Shown here in pieces: positions 27,001-37,766 of a DNA stretch of 64,000 bases. How positions within the stretch are numbered: the first letter of the stretch is position 1; each line of letters opens with the position of its first letter. The position numbers were made by a program, and so were the translations under genes. Source of the stretch: Nymphaea colorata (Eukaryota > Streptophyta > Magnoliopsida > Nymphaeales > Nymphaeaceae); assembly GCF_008831285.2 (NCBI RefSeq), contig NC_045145.1, positions 5,330,802 through 5,394,801 on the forward strand. Direction: 5' to 3'. Below the pieces are notes generated by a model. The model was not told the origin of the DNA and searched no databases. It saw nothing but the letters and a program-made list of their open reading frames with translations.

Positions 27001-28375
27001 GTCCTCATGCTATCATTCCAACCACATGTATATGATATTAGACCTATTGGGACATCTTCTTTAATTATTTTTGGTCCTTTTTTCTTTGGAGATATTTTTT
27101 CGGGATTGGCCAAATCAGATTTTAGCATACACTTACCAGTTTATCTCATGAAAGGCATTTTGGAGTTTATAGTCACAAAAACAGCGTTATTTTCAAAAGA
27201 AATGTGAAAAAAAACTTGAGAAAATGAAATGTTGTTTAAAACTAAAAAAAACACATTTTTTGAAAAAAAACATAAAAATGAAAAAAACGCCTTTTTAACA
27301 TGTTTTTTACTTTTTTATTTTTTTCATTTTTTAATGTCAAACTGTTTTTTTCATTTTTTATTTGTTGCAAAGATATTTAACTTTTGATGTTTGTGTTCTC
27401 ACTTATTTTATTCTCCCCTTTTTTAGTTTTTTTATTTGTTAAATAACATTTCTTTTCTTATTTTTTTTCTCGTATTTTTTCGTATTATACCCAAGAAAAA
27501 ACTCCACTGTTTAAAACTCCAATACTTTATTTGTAACTATGTTTTGGACATTAATTTCGTACTTCCTTCATGTCTTCAAGTCTAAATGCTCTTATCCAGT
27601 TGAGTAGGAGCTAATCTCAAAGCTCAGGTTAATGTAGTCCAAGCAAGAGCGATTTAAAATTTTTCACATTTTTTGGGTCCTGACTCAAATTTCTAGCTCG
27701 GCCACTAGACAAAACCTGAGCGGATCCAATGTGAATTAAAAAATTAATCTAATTTGCTAATCAAATAACCATGATTAGTTGTGGAACCTTCCCTCAATAT
27801 TTTACTATGCATTTGAGATACATTGAAGAGTTTAAAATGGAGTCATTATTTATTAGTGTCCTTCAACCAAAATTTAAATATTTTTTTTAGCTCCGCTACC
27901 TATTATGGTCGATATTTATCCATAATTAGGGTCGCGGATGAGTCACATTTTATATTTGGCACGAAAGTTTTTATCATTTTTGTCTGTACGTGATTGGATT
28001 ATGATATCTATTTAATTATGCCACAATTCATCCACTTCGTCGTTTCTATTCTCATTCATTTGAAAAAGGAGGGGGACATTTTAGAGGGCCGTTCATGGAG
28101 ATCCGGCTTTTAAGATTGCTGGAAAGGTTGTGTCACGTGATGAAAAGTGGCTAGTCACGTGACTGCACGGTGCTCTTCGTTCACCATGAAATGACTTCAG
28201 CCATGCTGCTAGCTGCAAACTCAGTCGTCACGTGCAGACCAGTTAAGGTTTCTAGTGTAATCGACTGATTATGTGCAAATAATGGTGAATAGCATAACAT
28301 AGTTTGTTAGGTGAAAAGATATGTTTTTGCGCCGTAGAAATGCCGTATCAAAGTTGAAGGGTGCAGCATACTATC

Positions 28376-28520
28376 AAGCCAGGCCCGAGCATCGGACTGG
28401 GCTGACCTGGCCCGATAAAGAGCCAGGTCCGGGTCAGCTCGATGTCCAAAACTGAGCTCGGGCCTAGGCCTGATACCTCAAACCCGAGTCCGAGCCTGGC
28501 CTGACCTGTCCCGGTTACGA
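28376..28520. mobile_element. Fragment related to the 23676 MITE-like family
   Basis: GC-rich wording (GGCCCGAGC, GGTCCGGGTCAGCTCGATGTCC) matches the arms of the 23676-23983 and 34888-35154 elements, without a clear second end. Confidence 0.35.
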
Positions 28521-29754
28521 TAATTTATTTTTGTAAGTGCCCGACATCCTAATGCATTATCAGCCACCTTTAACTACCTCACCAATATTGTAGCCCAAAA
28601 CCGCAAAAGCAGAAAAGATAGAGTTGTTTTCGGACAGCTTTTCTAAGCTGCGGGTTAACCTCTTTCACCCAGAAAAAAAAAAATAAAGCCATAGTTTTTT
28701 TAAGTTTAGGAAATATTGAAATCACAGTCACACGACTAAGCAAAAACAAGTATCACAAGGTCTATACAAGTGTATATATTTGGTTTCTTAAAATCAATTT
28801 AAATAATTCACATTATCTTTAAATTTCAAAAAAAAATAAAAATAAGGATATATATATATTTAATAAATTTTTATCCGTGAACCAACTGATCGTATAACAT
28901 TTTGTATAACACTGCAACATGCCAAATCAAGGCGCACGAACACCTGAAAATAACTAATTCAAAAGTGGGTATGACTTAGAAGATATCATTAAACAATGAA
29001 ATGAAAAAATAATAATAAAAGACAAGCAGAACAACAAAAAAAATGAAAGTAAAAAAAAAAAACAAGATAATTACCTAAAACAATCATCCACCTAATAATG
29101 ATAACTAGCCGAACATATAAAAATCAAGTTCTAAATGAAATAAAGCTCTTAAATGAATATGGATCTTATAATTTTCAGATCCATGTTCAAACATAACTTT
29201 ATATATCCGAAGAAATATCCAAAAGAAAAAAAAATGAAGGTGGAGGTTTAATCATGCTTTTTATCTTCAAGGCTTGGTTGTGACACAAAAGCGACCTATG
29301 TTTATTCCAAATGATATGTAACACCCAGATCAAACTTGAGATGAAAGCACTTGAAATGATGCATCAATATTACTGGGAACATTTTCATTCCAACCTTTAC
29401 AAAGCAAGTATAAAGATGCAAGGGAAGTAATGGTGAGTGAGATGAATATCTCGCGGCCCGAGTGAGAGCTAAAGCCCCCAGGGTCCAAGGCTACATTGGT
29501 GCTGGCATGAAGCCCATACTGCATGTCAATTGGTACATCGCTGCCACTATGTCGGCATAAGGGGTTTTAGCGCCCATGCTGCTATACCAGTGGTCGACCA
29601 CCTACCAGCCACTACCCCGATCGAGCTGGTGTTCCGAACCCCTCAAGGCGGCGAGGGTACAAGACGGTGGTTGTACATGTAGGGATTTTTGCCTAGTAGC
29701 TGAGATAAGGTTCCCTATCAAACTCCCCATTACATGATAAAAGGGTATGCAGGG

Positions 29755-30030
29755 TTGTTCATAAGGTCTGGCTAAAAGGGACATGACCTAAAACCCTAGG
29801 GTTTTGTAAGGGCCATCCCCACATTTGGCGTTGCTCTCTGCAGCCTCACCCCTTGTTTGGTCCCTAGATGAGGGAGCAAGCCATGACACCAAAAGAAGGG
29901 CTACTGAATGAATCCCGTCCCTGGATATGGAAATGAGAAGCCCAATTGAGTGGGACCATTGTAGGACCCTCTCTAAACCTCTCAGCTAGGCTGAACCTGC
30001 CCCTTGCATGCCATGTGGAGGGGGTGCATA
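29755..30030. repeat. Dispersed repeat, second of a diverged pair
   Basis: Partner of 26735-27000, sharing 'ccatccccaca', 'tttggtccctagatgagggag' and 'gccccttgcatgc'. It ends next to the long TA microsatellite at 30064. Confidence 0.5.
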
Positions 30031-30059
30031 TGTCCCCCTAAATTTATGATTCAAGCCTG

Positions 30060-30063
<4 letters not shown>

Positions 30064-30144
<81 letters not shown>
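30064..30144. repeat. (TA)n microsatellite, 81 bp
   Basis: An uninterrupted alternating A/T run. Confidence 0.97.
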
Positions 30145-30146
<2 letters not shown>

Positions 30147-30664
30147 ACTGAATGACTAGAGCTTATCTATAAGTCAGTCATTACTGATGGGGCCCTTTGG
30201 ATGTACTTCCCTGCCACTTGTTCTGGTTTCATCTTCTTCATGTGGCTTCCTGCACAGTGCCAATGGTTGGAAACAATATTGGGTTTCTTTTGGCAAGGTT
30301 AATCTTATATCCTGCAAAAGGGTCTAGGTTTGTGCAATGGCATGTAACTTGTTAGATCTCAACAACCCTTATAATTGGTCCAGATCTTTTTCTCTTTCTC
30401 TCTCACACACATTCTTCTATTTTGTTTTTGCGGTTTGTTCTTGTATTTAGGAAACTTTTTGTCTTTAAATTTTGCATTCTCATTTTATCAGTTTTCTCTC
30501 TCTATCTCTCTCTAACTTCATTTCATTAGTTTGACTCCCTTAGGCATTATGTTCTTGAGTCGTACGTGGTAAAATATAATACTAATCAAGTTGATGGTAC
30601 AATGTCTCTTCATTCATGCAATGCAGCTGTGGACCGTGGAGGCAAGCAAAAAATGAGAGATTTA

Positions 30665-30688
30665 CTCTCTCTCTCTCTCTCTCTCTAC
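30665..30688. repeat. (CT)n microsatellite
   Basis: A run of about 12 CT dinucleotides in non-coding DNA. Confidence 0.95.
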
Positions 30689-30779
30689 GTATGCATGACC
30701 TTTGAATTTTTTTTTGCAGTAGAAACACCCAATTTTAGTTGCCTTCACCTAGAAAGGCCATGAACCCTTTATTGCACCT

Positions 30780-30905
30780 AAAGCGCTCATTGGGCTGGGC
30801 TAAGCCGGCCCAAGACTCAACAAAGCCAGGCTCAGGCTGGCCAGAAGCCCTTGTCGGCGGCCTACCCCGGTCTGCTTAGTTATTGGGTCCGGCTCGACCA
30901 TCAAA
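30780..30905. mobile_element. GC-rich fragment of the cccggc repeat family
   Basis: Short stretch with 'gggctgggctaagccggccca' and 'gggtccggctcgacc' wording, like the arms of the 23676 and 34888 elements. Ends cannot be fixed. Confidence 0.3.
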
Positions 30906-33572
30906 TGTGTTGGTGTAAGATAGTACTTACGTTTCAAAACTCATTGGTGTGACCCTTTTACATTAGAAAGCTATTCCACACTTAAAGGGCATTGTATTTG
31001 CCTTCATTAACATCATAAATGCTAAAAGGCCTATTCCATTTATTGTAAATGCTATTTTAACTATGGTAATGGTTATAAAGAGGTGTGTCTTTATTTTACA
31101 AAAAAATAAGGACATTATTGCTGTTTATTCCACTATAGTTGTTATTTGTGCTTAGGATTAAAACTCAATAGTAAAGGTATCTCCTTATTTAACAGTTGTC
31201 ATGAAGGCATTAAGCCCTATATTAGAAAAATCAGAAAACTGAGGCTATAATTGGCATTATAGTGAAAAAAAACAAAGAGGACCTCCTAATTTCACTTTTT
31301 CCAGTCTTGAGCCACATGTTGATTTTTTTAATAAATTTGTAAGTATTGTGATTTCAAAGCTGAAGCTCTAGAAAGAACAAAGTATTAAACTCAACTACCC
31401 AAAAAAGTTATCCAAGTTCTCGAGTCATACGTACCTTAGGATAGCGGGTAACTTGTCTCTGTAGAATGATCTTCCACAGTGAAGGGGGAACAATCTAGTC
31501 AGTCACATTAATTATCTGTCCTTCTCTGCCTTGTGCAAGTAACAGTCACCAACTTCAGTTTCTCTCCTTCCAGGCAGCAGTCGATTTTCGGGATGAAGCA
31601 AGACGAGCGAGAGAGAGAGAGAGAGAGGGAGTCAGCAGCTTTGAGATCTCAGTAGTTCCTACAATAACTACTGTGGTGTAAGTAGTGATGAGGGCTTACA
31701 CAGTAGCAGTTTAAATGGCACCAACTGTGATAAGTAGCAGGCGTCTGAAGAGTACCCCAAGTTGCTCTCTCACACACACACACACACATTCTTTCTTTCA
31801 GTAGTTGTACCCATTGAATCAGAGGAAATCATTCATGAACTTCACTTGTAGTAAACGATAATAATTGTAAACAGCAACCAATGGAGCAGAGGGAATCTGT
31901 CATTTTACTTGGGGAAAACTGAACTTGTACTATCTACTGGAGCTGTAATTCTTAGCTTGAGCAGTAATACGAGGCACCAACATGAAGTGTGTGAATGGTG
32001 AACTATAAACTCTAGAATGACATAAGTTGGACATGCTAGATAGCCTTCTTCACATAGACCAACCATAAATCTGAGTACCACCTAAATAGCAGAGCAGCAG
32101 AAAGAACACAGTTATATGCACTGTATTGACTTCTTCAAATCACAAGAAGACGCCACCAGATATATATTTCTTTCTTTGTCCTAAACTTCCATCTTTTGAT
32201 TTTATTTATCTGGTAAGAATATGCTTGATAAATTAATATCTGTTGCCTGGTGCGGGCCATATGCGCTTAAAACAGTGTTTGGCTTCCCCTCTGCTCAAGT
32301 TTCCATGCCACTGATATCAAGATCTGTATGTACTCCCAAAATCTAGCTATTCGTGGCTTCATTTCCTATACTGCCAGAGATCTTAATTTGGGAGTACCAC
32401 TGTAGAAATGTGAAAGGCATTTGCCATGACATGGATTTGGTAAGGCCAGTCATCTGAGTTGGTGTTTCCATAACCATTTCAGATCAAAGAAAGGCCACAG
32501 TTCTAGAGCACCTTGAGTCCTTGCTTGATTGGAGACAGTAACCACATCAACTAAGAACATGTCAAATCAGTGAAAAGCTCTATATGTTCCTGGTTATTTT
32601 ATCAAACTCAGGGTGACATGCATAATTGCTTTCTTTCTAGAGATTCTGGATGAGGACCCAATAGAATCCAAAAAGTTGATGACCAACTTGTGTAAACTGA
32701 ATAATTGCAGTCACATGTTGCTCTAATTAGTAGACAAGTCCCCACCAAATCATCATGTGAATTGAAATTGGATTTGGAGAGGAAGGTCGCTGGAGAAATC
32801 CTGAATTAAAAATGCGGGTCCTGGCATATTTAAGCACAAGAAAATCAATAGTTCCCCACGCATATGCATAATGTGTTTGTCTCTCGTTTTCCCATATGGA
32901 AGCTGCTTAGCTGGTCCACCTAAACTTAGAGTTTCACTTTGATATCATATTCAGAATTCTCCTTTAAAGATGCTTTTGCTGTAACACCCCAAGCTGGCAA
33001 TGAGCATATAAAATCCTGGCACTAATATTATGAACTGAAGAACATAAGGTGGGCCTGCCTGGTTGTCTCCAATCTATCCATGTAGACAAAGAAAGGCAGG
33101 AACCGGTGTGCAGTCAATCTCATTTTGAAGATAAAGTAATAAGGCATCAACAGTCTTTTTATTCAGTACTGTTGAAAATAACCATCATTTATATGTTCCA
33201 ATGAGGTTTGAGGCCCAAGTCAGATCCATAAATTAGCTAGACCCAAAATGTAACAACCCAATTGGCGGATCCCAACTTGTCCCTTAGCAGTTTCGGTTTT
33301 AGCCCTAGAAAGGTAAGAACCAAACAACTAATCACTTAACAACTCATTTTATAAGTTCCTTAAAATTGTTCACAATCTTAGATACAAAACTAAACTTTTG
33401 ACAGGTTACACAGAATGATTTGCCCTTAATTAACCTAAAGAGGTGACAAGTGATCCATGGCTCAGGTCTAAACTGATGAGCTAAGCCGTCGATCAGAAAT
33501 CAATCATGAACTGGTTTTCTTTTTAAAGATAGTCAACAAGGGATCATAAGGGGAGTTCAGACACTTCAATTT

Positions 33573-33789
33573 CCTTCTTTTTTTAGGGTGAGTGGTTCAT
33601 TCCACCACCCTAAGAGAGGCCACAGGCCCCCCCTCGTCACCCTCCCCCCTGGGTGAACTGAGCTTGCTTCGGGCCCTTTTACAGGCCAGGGACTCACGTC
33701 TGGAGCGGGTAGGTGATGCCCAAGGACTCGACCCGGGTTCTTAGCGGACAGAGCACTTCCCCCGCGCCAGTGTGCTACAACCCCTTGGG
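33573..33789 (-). mobile_element. tRNA-derived SINE with 18-bp target-site duplication
   Basis: On the minus strand the element begins near 33789 with a tRNA-like head. Box A (TAGCACACTGG) lies at 33777-33767 and box B (GGGTCGAGTCC) at 33734-33724, about 33 bases further on, the spacing of an internal RNA polymerase III promoter. It ends in an A-rich tail (CCTAAAAAAAGAAGG, 33588-33574). Perfect 18-bp direct repeats flank it: 33555-33572 and 33790-33807, GTTCAGACACTTCAATTT. Length is about 217 bp. It is non-autonomous and would have been moved by a LINE reverse transcriptase. The perfect target duplication implies a fairly young insertion. I cannot assign the SINE family securely. Confidence 0.88.
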
Positions 33790-33998
33790 GTTCAGACACT
33801 TCAATTTGACAAAAGCACTTATGAAGTTCTTGAATTCAGCTGTCAACACAGGTACAGCGACACACTTTGACACCGCAGTTCTGATTTTTAGGTACTTTTT
33901 TGTGGAAGTTTGGAAATTTGCATACTTTTTGTGGCGTTTTTCATATTTCTTGTGGGATTGTACATATTTTTCATAGAAATTTGCAACACGTACACACA

Positions 33999-34131
<133 letters not shown>

Positions 34132-34887
34132 CACCCCTGCTCATCCTGGATATGATCCTTGACTACTTATCCGATTTCAACTACAAGTCACCGGATCTCA
34201 ATTTTAATCTAATTGATACAAGTAAAACATTAGTATAAACATGTCTGAAACATTTGGAAATTGAGGCATACAATGATCAACTTGGTCTAAAGGGAGAAAT
34301 TATCTGCTCTCCAACCCTAGCTGGTGCTAGAGATGGAAACATTTCGGATCCGAGACACCTAGTTAGTACGTTGGTGGTCAGGCTAGAAATTTGAATCGAT
34401 TCCATTAATACAGAAAAAATGGACAAAGCACTGTCACAAGATTCAACCCATTTGCGTCCCTAGTTGCCCACATACGTAGCCCGCCATTACTGAACAGAAG
34501 GCTTGAAAAAGCGTTTGGAATTGTCACTTTATTGTAGAAAATTTTCTCAAACCATAGTGTCTTCCATAATTGAGACAATTGCTGCAAAATTTAGGCTGCC
34601 TTCACTTTCAAGCTCACATCAATCATGATCAATGTTTGGTTTTTCCAATTTCATTTTGTTTCATGCTAAGTATTACTCGGATAATATTAATTTCAATTTC
34701 AGAATTCATAATTCTGTGTTTGTTTCATTCATAAGTCAGTCATGACATGACTTGTCAAGAGATCAGATTTAGAGTGGGGTTTGTCCAAATTTATTTTTGG
34801 ATTATACTAAATCTGTCATCTCCATTAGATTTGGCTTGTATGAAATTTATCCATTTGGAAGCTACTACAAGTTCAAGGTTTTTACTA

Positions 34888-35154
34888 AGCCTAGGCAACA
34901 AGCTCCAGTACTATTTGGGTATCCGGTACTCGGTCCGATCGGGCCTAGGTCCGGGTCTAAAAAAACTGTACTCGGGTCGACCCGATTTGGCCTTTTTTTT
35001 TTAATTTTCTATTTTTTATTTAATAATACATATATTTCATTATTAAAAATATATTTTATATATTTATAAAAATTATTTTATATTTTAAAAAAATATTTTT
35101 TATTTTAATCAAGCCGAGCCCGACCCGGCTCGCCCGATGTCCAGGTCTAGGTCT
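34888..35154. mobile_element. MITE-like element related to 23676-23983
   Basis: Left end AGCCTAGGCAACAAGC follows TA (34886-34887). The right end reads inward as GACCTGGACATCGGGCG and is followed by TA at 35149-35150 or 35155-35156. GC-rich arms ('cgggcctaggtccgggtc' and 'gagcccgacccggctcg') flank an AT-rich core, as in the 23.7-kb copy. It has no coding capacity. Confidence 0.5.
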
Positions 35155-35351
35155 AGTTTTTACATGGCTCTCCATGCGTCTTCTAGTTATCTTATCCTAC
35201 GTACCTTCTAAAGTTTACTTGTTACCTTTGAACTTTGAAGGTTGCCCACCAGCTTGTTTCACTTTTCTACTCCGTCTGCAAGATCATACTAACTGATGAA
35301 ACTTTTTAGGGGATATAATCTAAACCTTTTGTGAACCTTTGAGAGAGAGAG

Positions 35352-35354
<3 letters not shown>

Positions 35355-35384
<30 letters not shown>
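35355..35384. repeat. (TA)n microsatellite
   Basis: A 30-bp TA run preceded by a short GA run. Confidence 0.95.
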
Positions 35385-35386
<2 letters not shown>

Positions 35387-35613
35387 AAACATTTTCATTG
35401 AACTATCCATTCAAGATTTTGGAGAATATGATGTCATGTTCTAAATGTGACCAAGCCAGATGGATGAAGCTTCAAAGTCATCCCCCTTTCCCTAACCATG
35501 CCAATTTCCCCTATTGGTACGTGAGGACCAACTTTTCAGGCACTATCAAATCACCCAAGTGCCTTCAAATGTGGCTAGTAGGCGTGCAGTGGTCCAAACG
35601 CAACACAAGTAAG

Positions 35614-35615
35614 TA

Positions 35616-35674
<59 letters not shown>
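35614..35674. repeat. Interrupted (TA)n microsatellite
   Basis: A 61-bp TA run with two AC interruptions. Confidence 0.95.
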
Positions 35675-37766
35675 TCAAAGATGTCAATTTAAAAATAAAA
35701 AAATTTTAAGAAATTGGTGTGAATAATTAGTCACCATGTAGCTCTACCACTGCGTGAGTGAAGGAGCGTATGTAGAGCTGCACACGACTCGAGTTGAGCC
35801 CGAGTTTAACCAGCTCGACTTCTATTTTGTGCAGCTTGAGTCGAGCTATACAACTCAGCTCATCGTGCATGGTGAAAAATCTGTAACACAAAATGAAGGC
35901 TCGTCAAGGAGGTGGCTGGAGTGCTAAGAACTTGACCATATTTTTCTTCAACAAGTGATGAAAAGGAAATTTCTTTAATGAGTTGCAACTCATCGTATTC
36001 ATTTAAACTACATTTGGCAGATAAGGCAGAGCTAGGATATCATCGCTGGGCCCAAACAATCCTAAGATTCATCAAATAATATTTTCCAAAAATCTTTACA
36101 GGGATTAATTCCTGTTTTTCAAAAATAAATGTTTAAAGATGCTTATTTAAAAATAAAGAAATTTTAAAAGACTGTGGGAGGCCATGTGGCTCCGTCACTG
36201 ATCACTGCCAGCAGTGCCAGTGTTAGTTGGGGGACAGAATAATCCTACAATCAACCAAATACTATTTCTCAAAAATCTTCACACGGTTTAATCCCTGTTT
36301 TTCAAAAAAAAAAAAAAAAACAGTAACGGTCAAGTGGGCATTTTTACTTTATTCGCTACGCGTGTCAAATTCTAAGAAATTATTGAGGTAAGAAGAACGC
36401 AATCGGGCGGCATTTTGTGTTACTTTCAAAAATTTTCATTTGGTTACTAATAAAAAATTTAAAATTTACATGATGTTTCTCATAGGTAAAAAAAAAAAAA
36501 AAAGAATCCTAGCTCGGCCGTATGATGTTTTTCCGCCTTTTCAGCTTGTTACAAATGGCTTCGTGGGATATCTAACTCATATCTGAGTCTCTGACCCAAA
36601 TAAGTTCTGACTCGTTTGCAAAGAGTGGAGCTCGAGCTTAACTAAAACTTGAGCTTATAAACAAGTTGAGTTTAAGTTACCTGAATGCCTCAATTAATCT
36701 CAAATAATTTTGTTTAATCTAGTTCTTTTCTTTGTAATTTTCAAATTTAAAACCAATGAAAGAGATGAGTCAAATGAAGAGTTGGAAAACGAGCTTAAAC
36801 AAGTCTAGCTTGAGCCAAGACACAGTCTATCAGGTCAAGTTCAAGCTGACCTTTCACAGCTCAGCTCGAGCTCAAGCCATGGAAGATCTGAGTCAAGTGG
36901 AGCTGATGAGCTAGAGATTGATTCAGCTTGCGTACATCCTCATTTGGCAAACGCCTAAATCATGATGATTTTAAGGGGATAAAAAGTCGTCTAAAAGGTA
37001 GTAATCAAATATGTAGAAAAGCCAAGTTCTTCTGTCTTAATGATACGATATGAGCTAGCCCAAAACCACATACTTCAGCCGTAAGAGTTACCTCTCTACA
37101 TACCTGAGTAATTTTACTACAACCACAACAGACAAAACCAAATAAAGTCAGCCTAAGCGATTTTACATGGAAGCTGCTGTACTGAACCCAGCATGAATGG
37201 GTAGGTGATCTGTAAACATACTATGGCGTCTAGAGCTCACAGGAGTTCAGTAGCTGGAATCGAAAAAAGAAAGTTCCTCTCAGATCTCCCAATACAATTA
37301 CGTTGGTTCCGCAAAGTTGATCGTGTAGATGAGGACCTTTGAAATGTGGTTCTTTGAGTTTATACATGAGGGATACTTAGTCTTGTAGTTAGTGCTTGAG
37401 TTCAATCCCGAATCGAGACAATTTTAGAATTAATTGCATTCAAATCTCACAAATATCAGAAACATGTCCGTTCATAATGCAATCAAATGAAGGCCGTTAC
37501 ATTCTCTTTGGTCAAACAATCGATGGTTCATAAAAGAAAAAACACCATCAATCAAGACATTGTGTGAAGCGGCCAGACATGACTGTAACCTCTTGGCTCA
37601 TTGACCTCCCAAAAGTGAAACTGAAAATAAAGAGCCAAAAGACAATGACAAAGTGTGATGCAAAAGCCAAACACAGGACATTCAGGAGTGAGGTTCGACT
37701 ACGGGGAGTGACACACGATTCGTTTGAAGAATGAGTTGCCGTTTGAATCAGGTATCAGCAATAGCT
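35675..37766. other. Intergenic stretch 3' of TRAPPC1
   Basis: No gene visible. It contains a short CTCGAGCTCG-family remnant at 35775-35870, a degenerate one at about 36600-36920, and a pair of related stretches (about 35680-35752 and 36130-36200) that share 'aaaaataaa..aaattttaa' followed by 'ccatgt/gggct..ctc..cactg'. The 3' untranslated end of TRAPPC1 should lie in the last few hundred bases. Confidence 0.4.
35775..35870. mobile_element. Short internally deleted CTCGAGCTCG-family element
   Basis: Starts GAGCTGCACACGACTCGAG after a TA (35773-35774), as the full copies do, and ends with 'cagctcatcgtgca'. The AT-rich middle of the full-length copies is missing. Confidence 0.45.

Larger units (their letters stand above)
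26410..33550. other. Intergenic stretch with dispersed repeats and microsatellites
   Basis: No supported gene. Two diverged copies of one repeat lie at about 26735-27000 and 29755-30030. A/T-homopolymer-rich DNA occupies 27170-27500, a TA run 30064-30144, and CT, GA and CA runs occur at 30665-30688, 31609-31629 and 31767-31788. The part from 31.4 to 33.2 kb is relatively free of recognisable repeats, but open frames there are short and no exon pattern is visible. Confidence 0.45.

Noticed and set aside
37370-37420. GAGTTCAATCCC box-B-like motif
   Set aside because: The supposed box A is too close and no SINE ends are visible.
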